Positions 41,455 through 49,285 of a stretch of DNA of 64,000 nucleotides are shown here, one piece after another. Positions within the stretch are counted from its first letter, which is position 1, and each line of letters begins with the position of its first letter. Made by a program: the position numbers and the translations under genes. Under the pieces are notes generated by a model that was not told the DNA's origin, made no database searches, and saw nothing but the letters and a program-made list of their open reading frames with translations. Where the stretch lies: NCBI GenBank assembly GCA_016869765.1, contig VGES01000001.1, positions 124,001 through 188,000 of the forward strand. The letters run 5' to 3'. Source of the stretch: Alphaproteobacteria bacterium (GTDB lineage Bacteria > Pseudomonadota > Alphaproteobacteria > SHVP01).

Positions 41455-42441
41455 ATGAATCGTGTCAGTCCGTTGCAGCGTGTCTCCGTATTCGTTCGCG
41501 ATACCGAGCGATCGTTGGCGCTCTATCGTGATGTCCTTGGTCTCACCGTGGTCGATACGCGCAGCTTGCAGGGGCCGGTAATCGCCAAGATGCTCGGCCT
41601 CAAGGACTGCAAGATCCGCGTGACCTACCTGACGTCTGAAAACAGCGAGATCGCCCGCGTCGGACTGTTCGAAGTCTCCGATCCACGCCCCCCGGTCCTG
41701 GCGCCTCCCTCGCGGCACAACGTCATCCACTCTGGCCAGATGATCATGGTGTTCGACACCGCCCATATTCCCGAAATCCACGCTGCGGCGAAAAAAATGG
41801 GATTGCCCGCGCTGTGCGAGCCGATGGCAATTCGTGGCTCCAAGGGTGGAACCTACGACGAGTACATCTTCTTCGATCCGGACGGGGCCCTGGTCGACAT
41901 GATCCACTATACGCCCGACCCCGGTGGCAGCAGCGGCGACTCGGCAGCGCGAGTCGGGGGACCCTCGGGTCCGACGTCGAACCGGACGTCACCGATCCTG
42001 CGTGCCTCGATCTTCGTGCGCGATCTCGAACGCTCGCTTGCGCTCTATCGCGATATCCTGGGGCTTTCGGTGATCGATCGCCGCGAGTTCGGCGGACCTC
42101 AAGTGGGCGCCATCCTGGGCCTCGGGGACTGCAAACTCCGGGTGGCCTACCTCACCGCCAAGGATTCGCCCATCGGGCGGATCGGCCTGTTCGAAGTCAC
42201 TTCGCCGCGACCACCGGAGTTGGCACGACCGGCGACCAATACCATCCATATCGGCCAAGCGGCGATCATCCTGAGCACGAGCCAAGTCCAGGCGCTTCAT
42301 GGGGATCTCAAGCGCGCCGGATTTTCGTTCCTGTGCGAGCCCATCGGGTTCACCCGACCTGGCGGCGGCACCTTCACCGAGATGTTCTTCTTCGATCCGG
42401 ATGGCGTGACGATAGGCGTGATTCAGCTCACGCCGGCTTAG
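41455..42441 (+). CDS. Tandem VOC (glyoxalase/dioxygenase-fold) protein
   Basis: A 328-residue protein made of two similar VOC modules, each opening with FVRD-ERSLALYRD-LGL and closing with FFDPDG. The ATG at 41455 has GGGGGGAA upstream; the track ORF starts 16 residues earlier. Positions that bind metal in glyoxalase I look degenerate: no His in the first strand of either module, and the terminal Glu is Asp in module 1 (VDMI) and Gly in module 2 (IGVI). A binding or isomerase role is as likely as a metal enzyme. It is divergent from the redoxin-2OG gene and its end overlaps the convergent cNMP-binding gene by 14 bases. Confidence 0.87.
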   Translation: MNRVSPLQRVSVFVRDTERSLALYRDVLGLTVVDTRSLQGPVIAKMLGLKDCKIRVTYLTSENSEIARVGLFEVSDPRPPVLAPPSRHNVIHSGQMIMVFDTAHIPEIHAAAKKMGLPALCEPMAIRGSKGGTYDEYIFFDPDGALVDMIHYTPDPGGSSGDSAARVGGPSGPTSNRTSPILRASIFVRDLERSLALYRDILGLSVIDRREFGGPQVGAILGLGDCKLRVAYLTAKDSPIGRIGLFEVTSPRPPELARPATNTIHIGQAAIILSTSQVQALHGDLKRAGFSFLCEPIGFTRPGGGTFTEMFFFDPDGVTIGVIQLTPA

Positions 42442-42925
42442 TTGTCCCGGACTTCACCGCATCCTCAGACACCGCTTTCTCGGCCGAGGCCGCTCCGTTT
42501 GTCGCCTCGCCACTCCCCTCCTCGGCGCGAAAGACGTCGGCGTAGCTCTTCTGCGCCTTTCGCTTCATGAACTCGTCCGTCATGCTGCGAACCCGTCCGA
42601 CCATGATGACGAGAATTCGTCGCATCACCGGGTTCATTTCCTCGAGACGTTTGACGAAATCCTCGCGTGGGACGGCGACAAGTTCACATTCCGTGGTGGT
42701 GACGGCGCTCGCCATGCGCGGCCGGTCGTCGAACAGCGCCATTTCACCGCAGATGTCGCCGGGCCCAAGGGTCGACACGACTTTGGGGTAGGAGCTCCGA
42801 ACGCCGCGACGAATCTCCACCTGACCCTTCATGATCAGGTAGGCTGCGTCCCCCTTGTCCCCTTCATCGAACAGTATCTTTCCCGGTCCGATGTTCGTCC
42901 GTTCGAACGACTTGATCTTGTCCAT
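42428..42925 (-). CDS. Single-domain cyclic nucleotide-binding protein
   Basis: A 165-residue protein with one Crp/PKA-type cNMP-binding domain (ILFDEGDKGDAAYLIMKGQVEI; phosphate-binding cassette GEMALFDDRPRMASAV, including the Glu and Arg expected for ligand binding). There is no DNA-binding helix-turn-helix and no membrane segment. The C-terminal 30 residues are low-complexity Ala/Glu/Ser. I begin at ATG 42925 (MDKIKSFE), with GAGAGGGGG upstream. It may be a free-standing sensor acting on a partner protein. It is divergent from azlC. Confidence 0.87.
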   Translation of the reverse strand: MDKIKSFERTNIGPGKILFDEGDKGDAAYLIMKGQVEIRRGVRSSYPKVVSTLGPGDICGEMALFDDRPRMASAVTTTECELVAVPREDFVKRLEEMNPVMRRILVIMVGRVRSMTDEFMKRKAQKSYADVFRAEEGSGEATNGAASAEKAVSEDAVKSGTTKPA

Positions 42926-42993
42926 CGTTACGCCCCCTCTCACCTTCTAGTCCTAACACGTCCCTAGACCCGCGCGGCAAGCCCCTCCAGGTC

Positions 42994-43728
42994 ATGTCCG
43001 ACAATTCATCCGTCACCGGCCAGCGTACCACCCAGCCTTGGTATCGCGATGTGATCACCGGCACCGTCGTGACGGTGCCAGTCCTGCTCGTCTATTTCGC
43101 GATGGGCGTCACCTACGGGGTTCTGGCGCTCGAACGCGGGTTCTCCGACTTCAACACGGTGCTGATGTCCGCTCTGGTTTACGCCGGAACGGCCCAGCTC
43201 GTTGGAGTCGAAATGATGGCGAGTGCCGTTCCGGTCAGCTCCGTCTTGATCACGACGTTGGTGATCAACTCGCGGTTCTTCGTCATGGCCGCGAGCCTCA
43301 CGCCCAATCTTGAAAACTACTCGCTCGGTCAACGGGTGTTCTATGGCCTGCAGCTGACCGATGCGACGTTTGCGTTGAACACCGCCCGCTTTGCCGCGGG
43401 TCGGCCGAGCAAGATCGAGATCTTCACGACCGCGATCACCGGCCATCTGGTCTGGATCGGCTCGACGATGGCTGGCGTCGTGATCGGGCGAACCGTCGGA
43501 AACCTCAACGCCTATGGCGTCGATTTCGCCATGCCGGCCATGTTCATCGCGCTGATGACGCCGCTGATCCGAAGCCGGACCCAAGTAGTGGTGGCCGTTG
43601 CGGCGGGCGCAGCGACGTTGGTTTGCTTTGCCCTAGGGTTTGCCTACTGGACCATCCTATGCGCGACGCTCGTCGGGGTCCTGGTAGGATTTGTGAGGGA
43701 ACGATGGACCAAGACGTTGTCAGCCTGA
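42994..43728 (+). CDS. azlC: AzlC-family branched-chain amino acid exporter large subunit
   Basis: A 244-residue inner-membrane protein with about five or more helices. Family signatures include YGVLALERGFS, MSALVYAGTAQLVGVE and TLVINSRFFVMAASLTP. AzlC works with AzlD to export branched-chain amino acids or analogues. The stop codon lies inside the azlD gene, which begins 25 bases earlier in another frame. Confidence 0.93.
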   Translation: MSDNSSVTGQRTTQPWYRDVITGTVVTVPVLLVYFAMGVTYGVLALERGFSDFNTVLMSALVYAGTAQLVGVEMMASAVPVSSVLITTLVINSRFFVMAASLTPNLENYSLGQRVFYGLQLTDATFALNTARFAAGRPSKIEIFTTAITGHLVWIGSTMAGVVIGRTVGNLNAYGVDFAMPAMFIALMTPLIRSRTQVVVAVAAGAATLVCFALGFAYWTILCATLVGVLVGFVRERWTKTLSA

Positions 43729-44030
43729 CCATTCTCGGAATGGCCGCAGTCACCTTGGCGCTCAAAGCCGTGCCGTTGGTCGCCCTTGCTCGGCGCTCGC
43801 TGCCGCCGGTGGTGCACGACCTGTTGCGCCACCTGCCGATCGCTGTGCTCTCGGCTATGACCGTCCAGCTGGTTGCGGTGAAGGATGGGGCGCCGTTCCT
43901 CGCCTTCGACAACATCGCCTTGATCGCGGCGATTCCGACGGTCATCGTGGGGGTCGTGAGTCGGAATCTGTTCTTGACCATCGCGTTCGGGGTCGGGTTT
44001 CTCGCTGCCATGCGCGCGTTTTCGACGTGA
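43704..44030 (+). CDS. azlD: AzlD-family branched-chain amino acid exporter small subunit
   Basis: A 108-residue membrane protein with about four helices (LTILGMAAVTLALKAVPLV, ALIAAIPTVIVGVVS, LTIAFGVGFLAAMRAF), including the conserved LRHLPIAVLSAM. The ATG at 43704 has GAGGGA upstream and overlaps the azlC coding end, so the two subunits are coupled. The stop overlaps the arfB start by one base. Confidence 0.92.
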   Translation: MDQDVVSLTILGMAAVTLALKAVPLVALARRSLPPVVHDLLRHLPIAVLSAMTVQLVAVKDGAPFLAFDNIALIAAIPTVIVGVVSRNLFLTIAFGVGFLAAMRAFST

Positions 44031-44452
44031 TGAGCGCGTCGCCGCCGCGCGTCGCAATCCCCGACGAAGAGCTCCACGTCGAGTTCGTGCGCGCCTCGGG
44101 TCCCGGAGGCCAGAATGTCAACAAGGTGGCGACGGCCGTGCAGTTGCGCTTCGATGCACGCCACAGCCGCGTGGTCTCGCCGTCCGTGTTCGCGCGGCTC
44201 GCCAGCCTCGCCGGACGGCGCATGACCAAGGATGGGGTCGTGGTCATTCACGCGGTTCGCCATCGCACGCAGGAACGCAATCGGGCCGATGCCTTGGCCC
44301 GGTTGGAAGCGCTGCTGGCGGCGGCGATGGTCGTTCCGCGGGAGCGTCGGGCGACGCGCCCGTCCAAGGGGTCCAAGCGCCGGCGGCTCGAAAGCAAACG
44401 CCGCCGTGCCCAGATCAAAAGCGCGCGAGGTCGGGTCGGTGTCGACGAGTAG
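44030..44452 (+). CDS. arfB: Alternative ribosome-rescue factor ArfB (peptidyl-tRNA hydrolase)
   Basis: ArfB/YaeJ of 140 residues, which enters the empty A-site channel of stalled ribosomes and releases the peptide. The catalytic GGQ lies in RASGPGGQNVNKVAT, and the basic tail (KGSKRRRLESKRRRAQIKSARG) is the part that inserts in the mRNA tunnel. It starts at an ATG sharing one base with the azlD stop. Confidence 0.95.
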   Translation: MSASPPRVAIPDEELHVEFVRASGPGGQNVNKVATAVQLRFDARHSRVVSPSVFARLASLAGRRMTKDGVVVIHAVRHRTQERNRADALARLEALLAAAMVVPRERRATRPSKGSKRRRLESKRRRAQIKSARGRVGVDE

Positions 44453-44481
44453 GTGCGGTCAACGATTGCGTCACCGGCGGC

Positions 44482-45108
44482 ATGCGTCATAATTCCCCAA
44501 TGCGCTCCCTCCGTCGCGTGTTGGTCGCCGCGTTGGCCGTGCTTGGACTGGGCTTGGCGTCGAAGGCCCCCGCCGCGCATCCCCATGTCTGGATCGAGGC
44601 CTGGATCGACGTGCGGCTCACGACGGCCGGCATCGAGGCTGTGCGGATCCATTGGCGCTTCGATGAGTTCTTCAGTTCCCTCGCGATCACGGACTTCGAC
44701 GGCAACAAGAACGGCAGACTCGATCCGCCGGAAATCGACCGTTTGGTCTCGGCCACCATCGAAGCATTGCGAGAGGGGAACTTCTTCACGTTCGTGCGCA
44801 TCGGGAACGACACCCAGAAACTCGACAAGGTCGACAATTTCGTTGCGAAGATCGTCGAGCACTCTCTGGTCTACGAATTCACGGTCAAGCTCGATCGTCC
44901 CGTCGATCCGACAAAGGTCGATGTCAGCGTGTCGCTCTACGACGAAAGCTACTACATCGACGTGACGCTACTGGAGCGCGAGCCGGTTCGCTTCAGCGGT
45001 GCCTCGCCACTGTCCTGCCGACCCGATATCAAACCCGATCGTGAACGGGCGTTCTATTTCGGCATGGTGCAGCCTCTGAAGATCCGGATGCAGTGCGGCG
45101 GTGCGTAG
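44482..45108 (+). CDS. DUF1007 family periplasmic protein, partner of NicO transporter
   Basis: A 208-residue exported protein. The signal peptide (RSLRRVLVAALAVLGLGLASKAPA) is followed by the family opening AHPHVWIEAWIDV, whose histidines may bind metal. It contains an EF-hand-like acidic loop DFDGNKNGRLDPPEID. An ATG at 44500 is an alternative start nearer the signal peptide. DUF1007 proteins usually pair with NicO/RcnA-like permeases, as here: the permease GTG overlaps the stop of this gene. A role in nickel/cobalt handling is inferred. Confidence 0.88.
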   Translation: MRHNSPMRSLRRVLVAALAVLGLGLASKAPAAHPHVWIEAWIDVRLTTAGIEAVRIHWRFDEFFSSLAITDFDGNKNGRLDPPEIDRLVSATIEALREGNFFTFVRIGNDTQKLDKVDNFVAKIVEHSLVYEFTVKLDRPVDPTKVDVSVSLYDESYYIDVTLLEREPVRFSGASPLSCRPDIKPDRERAFYFGMVQPLKIRMQCGGA

Positions 45109-46126
45109 GGTCCTCCTCGCGGTTGTGTTCGCCTGTCTGGTATTCGGGTCGACGGCGCTGACCGCCCAGGAAAATCGACCGTTGTTGGGGCCGCGAACCA
45201 CGGCGCCGGCAGCGGCGACGACCCCCGAGCGCGAGCCCGATGCGATCGACCGAACGTTGCGGGCGCTGAGAGCGTTGCAGTTCGACACACAACGTCGTTT
45301 GGCGGGGGCGGTTCGGGCGCTCAAGAACGATCGGGCCGCGGTCTGGACGCTCCTGTTCCTGTCGTTTCTTTACGGCGTCTTGCACGCGGTTGGCCCTGGT
45401 CACGGCAAGGTCGTGATCGCGTCCTATCTCGCGGCGACCAGAGACCGCCTACGACACGGTCTCGCACTGTCGTTTGCTTCGTCCCTTGTTCAAGCAATTT
45501 CGGCCGTCGCTCTGGTCGGGGGCCTCGCCGTGATACTGCAAGTGTCGCAAATGCAGACCCAGGCCAACGTTCGCGTTCTCGAAATCGCGAGCTATGCCCT
45601 GATGGTGGCGATCGGGCTTTGGATGACGGCAAGTGCACTTCGCGGGGGACGCCACCATCACCACCATCATAATCATCATCATGGGCTGGATGGTGCGGCG
45701 GGTCTCGGGCACGGCGCTCACGATCACCAGAATGCGCACCATGAGCATGCCCTTGCCCAGCGCGGCGATGAGGACAAATCGCGGCCGGGGCGGCGGCGAT
45801 TTCTGGCGCTCACGCTTGCGATTGGCATTCGGCCGTGTAGTGGCGCCGTACTCGTCCTGTTGTTTTCCTTCGCGCAAGGACTGGTATTGGCGGGAATTGG
45901 CGCGACGTTCGTGATGGCCGCCGGTACCGCGCTGACGCTGTGTGCCTTGGCGGCGCTCACGGTCGTGGCCCGCCAGACCTTGCTTCGCGTTGCCGAAGGG
46001 CGGCGCGGTCGGGCCGGCGTGTGGGTCGGTCGCGGGTTGGCCATCGGTGGTTCGCTCGCCGTGACAGGATTCGGGGTGCTGTTGCTGGCGGCGGCCCTCG
46101 GCCAACCGGGCTCGGTCGGCGGCTAG
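45101..46126 (+). CDS. NicO/RcnA-family nickel/cobalt transporter with His-rich loop
   Basis: A 341-residue polytopic membrane protein with a GTG start. The signature GVLHAVGPGHGKVVIASYL and the later LAIGIRPCSGAVLVLLFSFAQG identify the NicO/RcnA family. Between helices lies a cytoplasmic or periplasmic loop with HHHHHHNHHHG and further HxH motifs (DHQNAHHEH), which should bind Ni, Co or Zn. An N-terminal signal-like helix and a long proline/arginine-rich segment precede the core. It is co-translated with the DUF1007 gene. Direction of transport is not clear from sequence. Confidence 0.9.
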   Translation: MRRVLLAVVFACLVFGSTALTAQENRPLLGPRTTAPAAATTPEREPDAIDRTLRALRALQFDTQRRLAGAVRALKNDRAAVWTLLFLSFLYGVLHAVGPGHGKVVIASYLAATRDRLRHGLALSFASSLVQAISAVALVGGLAVILQVSQMQTQANVRVLEIASYALMVAIGLWMTASALRGGRHHHHHHNHHHGLDGAAGLGHGAHDHQNAHHEHALAQRGDEDKSRPGRRRFLALTLAIGIRPCSGAVLVLLFSFAQGLVLAGIGATFVMAAGTALTLCALAALTVVARQTLLRVAEGRRGRAGVWVGRGLAIGGSLAVTGFGVLLLAAALGQPGSVGG

Positions 46127-46140
46127 GGCGACAGACGAGG

Positions 46141-46752
46141 ATGGTGTCAACGATGACGGCCCACGGTCCAGAGGTTCGACTCGATTCCCCCGCCTACATC
46201 CACCCGAGCGCGCAACTCTATGGGCGCGTGAGCATCGGACGCGGTTCCTCGGTGTGGCCGTTCGTCGCGATGCGGGCCGAGATGCACGAGATCCGCATCG
46301 GGGCGCACACGAACGTCCAGGACTTCGTCATGATCCACGTCGGCGCGACGACGCCCACGGTGATCGGCGATCACTGCTCCGTCACGCACCATTGCACGAT
46401 CCACGGTTGTGCGATCGGCGACAACTGCTTGATCGGGATCAACGCCACGATCATGGACGGCTGTGAGATCGGCGAGAACTCGATCGTGGCCGGTGGCGCA
46501 TTTCTCAAGGAGAACACGCGGATTCCCGCCAACTCCGTCGTCATGGGCCTGCCGGCGAAAATCGTGCGCACGCGCAACAACTGGATCGCCAATCGCATGA
46601 ATGCGTTCATGTACGAACAGAATGCCGCCGCCTATGCCGAGGGAAACTACCGCGTGTGGTCGAGCCCCGCGCTGAGCGCGGCCATGCAACGCAAGGCGGC
46701 CGAGCTGGCCGAAGAATTCGCCAAACGCTATCCCGGCGCCGAACCGGGCTGA
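46141..46752 (+). CDS. Gamma-class carbonic anhydrase family protein
   Basis: A 203-residue left-handed beta-helix protein with hexapeptide repeats (IGRGSSVWPFVAMRAEMHEIRIG, IGDNCLIGINATIMDGCEIGENSIVAGG). Zn-site histidines of the gamma-CA family are seen in FVMIHVG and SVTHHCTIHGC. The ATG at 46141 and the one at 46153 (MTAHGPEV) are both possible starts. Bacterial members are often called Yrd/PaaY-like and may lack carbonic anhydrase activity. A hairpin terminator follows its stop. Confidence 0.88.
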   Translation: MVSTMTAHGPEVRLDSPAYIHPSAQLYGRVSIGRGSSVWPFVAMRAEMHEIRIGAHTNVQDFVMIHVGATTPTVIGDHCSVTHHCTIHGCAIGDNCLIGINATIMDGCEIGENSIVAGGAFLKENTRIPANSVVMGLPAKIVRTRNNWIANRMNAFMYEQNAAAYAEGNYRVWSSPALSAAMQRKAAELAEEFAKRYPGAEPG

Positions 46753-46772
46753 TCGCCGGGCGGTGCCGAGCG

Positions 46773-46799
46773 GCGCAGAACCACGATTCTGCGCAGTTT
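46773..46799 (+). terminator. Hairpin terminator after the gamma carbonic anhydrase gene
   Basis: A perfect 8-bp stem GCGCAGAA/TTCTGCGC with a six-base loop, followed by AGTTT. The T-run is short, so efficiency may be modest. It separates the upstream gene from the heat-shock promoter. Confidence 0.5.
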
Positions 46800-46826
46800 C
46801 CATCGCCGTTTCGGGCGGCCTGGGCC

Positions 46827-46855
46827 CTTGAACCTTCGCGCGCGCTATCCCATAT
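46827..46855 (+). promoter_or_regulatory. Probable RpoH (sigma-32) heat-shock promoter of hsp20
   Basis: CTTGAA and CCCATAT are separated by 16 bases. This fits the CTTGAA...CCCCATAT form of RpoH promoters. It lies 65 bases before the hsp20 ATG, and the gene product is a heat-shock protein, which supports the reading. Confidence 0.65.
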
Positions 46856-46920
46856 CTTTTCGGCAAGCGGGTGCCTTCGTGGGCCCGCGACGCCGCTCGC
46901 TCATTCGAGGAGACGTGACG

Positions 46921-47388
46921 ATGGCGCGACTGACGCTATTCAATTCACCGATGTTGCTGGGCTTCGACGAAATCGAGCGCACGCTCGATCGTCTTACCAA
47001 GTCCGCGACGGACGGCTACCCGCCCTATAACATCGAGCAACTCGACGACGACCGGATGCGCATTACACTCGCCGTGGCCGGCTTTGCCGGCGACGACCTG
47101 TCCGTCGTGGTCGAGGACAATCAGCTGATCATCCGCGGCAAACAGAAGGACGAAGAAAGCGAACGCGTTTTCCTGCATCGCGGAATTGCCGCACGCCACT
47201 TCCAGCGCGCGTTTGTCGTCGCCGATGGCATCGAGGTGGTGGGAGCGTCGCTCGACAACGGATTGCTGCATGTCGATCTGGTTCGCCCCAAAGCTCAGAG
47301 CACGGTGCGTTCCATTCCGATCAAGACCGGCGAGGGCACGAAGGTGCGGAAGTTGTCCGAGGTCGCGGTCGACAAGCGGGCGTCCTAA
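46921..47388 (+). CDS. Small heat-shock protein, Hsp20/alpha-crystallin family
   Basis: A 155-residue Hsp20 (ATG at 46921; GAGGAGACG upstream). The alpha-crystallin domain runs from YNIEQLDDDRMRITLAVAGF to GLLHVDLVRP, with RHFQRAFVVADGIEVVGASLDNG typical of the IbpA-like class. The C-terminal IxI/V anchor is represented by RSIPIKTG. It holds unfolding proteins for refolding by DnaK and ClpB. It is followed by a DUF1150 gene at 23 bases and has a likely RpoH promoter. Confidence 0.95.
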   Translation: MARLTLFNSPMLLGFDEIERTLDRLTKSATDGYPPYNIEQLDDDRMRITLAVAGFAGDDLSVVVEDNQLIIRGKQKDEESERVFLHRGIAARHFQRAFVVADGIEVVGASLDNGLLHVDLVRPKAQSTVRSIPIKTGEGTKVRKLSEVAVDKRAS

Positions 47389-47411
47389 GCGCCAACAGGA
47401 GTGGTGAACCA

Positions 47412-47630
47412 ATGAACCATCCCAGCACGGAACGAAAGAAGATGTCGGCGGAGGCCTTTGCGGCGCTCGGTGCCCCACTGCTGGCTTACATCAAACCGGT
47501 GAAGGTCGACGGGACGTTCGCCTACGCGGTGCACGCGGCCGATGGCCGTGAGTTGGCGGTATTCGCCGATCGCAGTCTGGCGATCGCTGCCGCGGCGCAG
47601 AACGACTTGGCGCCCGTCTCGGTACACTGA
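47412..47630 (+). CDS. DUF1150 family protein
   Basis: A 72-residue protein of the alphaproteobacterial DUF1150 family (EAFAALGAPLLAYIKPV, YAVHAADGRELAVFADRSLA). Function unknown. The family is habitually found next to hsp20 genes, as here, so it is probably induced with the chaperone. It converges on the M23 gene with seven bases between stops. Confidence 0.88.
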   Translation: MNHPSTERKKMSAEAFAALGAPLLAYIKPVKVDGTFAYAVHAADGRELAVFADRSLAIAAAAQNDLAPVSVH

Positions 47631-47637
47631 CCCGGGA

Positions 47638-49254
47638 TCAACGACGCGTCAGCCAGGCGACGCCCGAAAGCGCCAGCAGAGCCCCGACGAGCACCGCGAC
47701 CGCCATCCACAGGGGTGGTCCCTTGCGTTGATCCGTCCCTGGCGGCAGCACCCGCGCCGCGGCCGCCGTCGCCGCGCGTTGAACGGCATTGGCCACTTGC
47801 GCCGCTTCCCCGAGGGTTGAACTGACGAGCGAGGCCTGACGCTGCTCCGGTGCCGCGTCTTGACGACCAGGCGATGGTGGCGGTGCGGCCGGCCCGCGCT
47901 CTGCCCCGGGAACCGACGGAGACGGGGTGGCGGTCGTCGTGGTCCCCGCCGGCGGCGGGCTTGCGACGGCCGCGCTGGCCGGCGGCACGGTGAGCGCCGG
48001 AGTGCTCGGTCCAGCGGCGGCACGATCAGTAGGCGTCAGTCCGGCCGGAGTTGTGTCGGCGCGAGCTGGGGCGGCAAATGGCGAGCGGATTTCCATCGTG
48101 CGAGCGATCGACACCAGGGACTCCCACTTGTCGTCGTCGCTCTTGCGCTCGAGCACGTACTCCCCGCGGTAGGTGCCGATCGGCCAGGCCACCCGGTTCT
48201 GCAGCGTCACCACCATGTGCGTGAGGGATCGGGCCTTATGGCCGCCGGTCGCCTCACGCGTTGCCTGGGCGAGGATCTCGCCGCTCGGCTGCCGCACCAC
48301 GAAGCGCTCGCGGTCGCCGTCGTTGCGGCCATAAATCTCGGTCCAGAAATAGATGCGCTCGGCGTTGGGAAGGAAGTTCACCTGCTGCTGCTTGCCGTCC
48401 AGAACCTGATCGGATTTGGGTTCGCTGCTGGAAAAACCGGCGTTGAGGAGCCCCGACGGGCGATAGGCCAGGGCCTCGAGCGCTGGCTTGGCGAAGATCG
48501 GGTTCTTCGGCACGTCGCAGCCGCTGCCGACCGTGGCTCCGGTGAATGGATCGACCGGGGTGCCGCGGTAGCGCACCTCGAAATGGACGTGGGGAAATTC
48601 GGCCTTGCCCGACATGCCGACGAAGCCCAAGCGGTCTCCGACCTTCACCTCCTGACCGTTCTGCACGACGATGCTGTCCTTGCGCAGATGGCAGTACTGG
48701 CTGACCCAGCCGTCGTTGTGATTGATCAAGACGCCGTTGCCACACTCCTTACCGCGCACCGCCTCATCGCCGATCTCGCGAAAATTGACGTCCTCCAATC
48801 CGTCGCGCACGCCACGCACGACACCCGGGGCCGAGGCGATGACCGGAATGCCTCGCCGCACGATCTCCATGTTGGCGACCCGGACATCGACCCCGGTGTG
48901 CCGATCGTAGGTCAATCGACCACAGCTGTAGTCGCGGGCATCGGGAGTCGAGTCGACGTCGATGTAGTTCTGCACGAAGCATTCCCCGTCGGCGCAACGC
49001 ACCGGCATTTCGAACCGCGGAGCGGTGGCCAGAGGTGGTGTCACCACCGCGGGCGGCACGACCGTCGTCGGCGCGGCCACCGGCGGGCGCGAAACCGTTG
49101 GCGGTCGCGGCGGGGCCGTACCGGCGGGCTGGGCGGGGGCCTCGAGGGAAACGAGGAACGCGACCGACGCACCGAAGAATGCGGTGACCAGGAATCGCGG
49201 AATCAATCGGTGCTTCCGCAACGTCGTAGGCAACCTGGGCTGATCGTCCGCCAT
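47638..49254 (-). CDS. M23 family metallopeptidase, membrane-tethered, with proline-rich linkers
   Basis: A 538-residue cell-wall endopeptidase-like protein (ATG at 49254). After an N-terminal helix (PRFLVTAFFGASVAFLVSLEAPA) comes a Pro/Thr/Val-rich linker, then the LytM/M23 domain with the zinc motifs DRHTGVDVRV and FPHVHFEV (HxH). A beta-rich middle domain of unknown type follows, then a long low-complexity Pro/Ala/Thr segment. It ends with a second helix (LWMAVAVLVGALLALSGVAW) and TRR. The C-terminal helix is unusual for M23 proteins. It may open peptidoglycan cross-links while held to the inner membrane at both ends. Confidence 0.87.
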   Translation of the reverse strand: MADDQPRLPTTLRKHRLIPRFLVTAFFGASVAFLVSLEAPAQPAGTAPPRPPTVSRPPVAAPTTVVPPAVVTPPLATAPRFEMPVRCADGECFVQNYIDVDSTPDARDYSCGRLTYDRHTGVDVRVANMEIVRRGIPVIASAPGVVRGVRDGLEDVNFREIGDEAVRGKECGNGVLINHNDGWVSQYCHLRKDSIVVQNGQEVKVGDRLGFVGMSGKAEFPHVHFEVRYRGTPVDPFTGATVGSGCDVPKNPIFAKPALEALAYRPSGLLNAGFSSSEPKSDQVLDGKQQQVNFLPNAERIYFWTEIYGRNDGDRERFVVRQPSGEILAQATREATGGHKARSLTHMVVTLQNRVAWPIGTYRGEYVLERKSDDDKWESLVSIARTMEIRSPFAAPARADTTPAGLTPTDRAAAGPSTPALTVPPASAAVASPPPAGTTTTATPSPSVPGAERGPAAPPPSPGRQDAAPEQRQASLVSSTLGEAAQVANAVQRAATAAAARVLPPGTDQRKGPPLWMAVAVLVGALLALSGVAWLTRR

Positions 49255-49285
49255 CGAGCTATCCTCGTGGCGGACCGCCGTCGGA

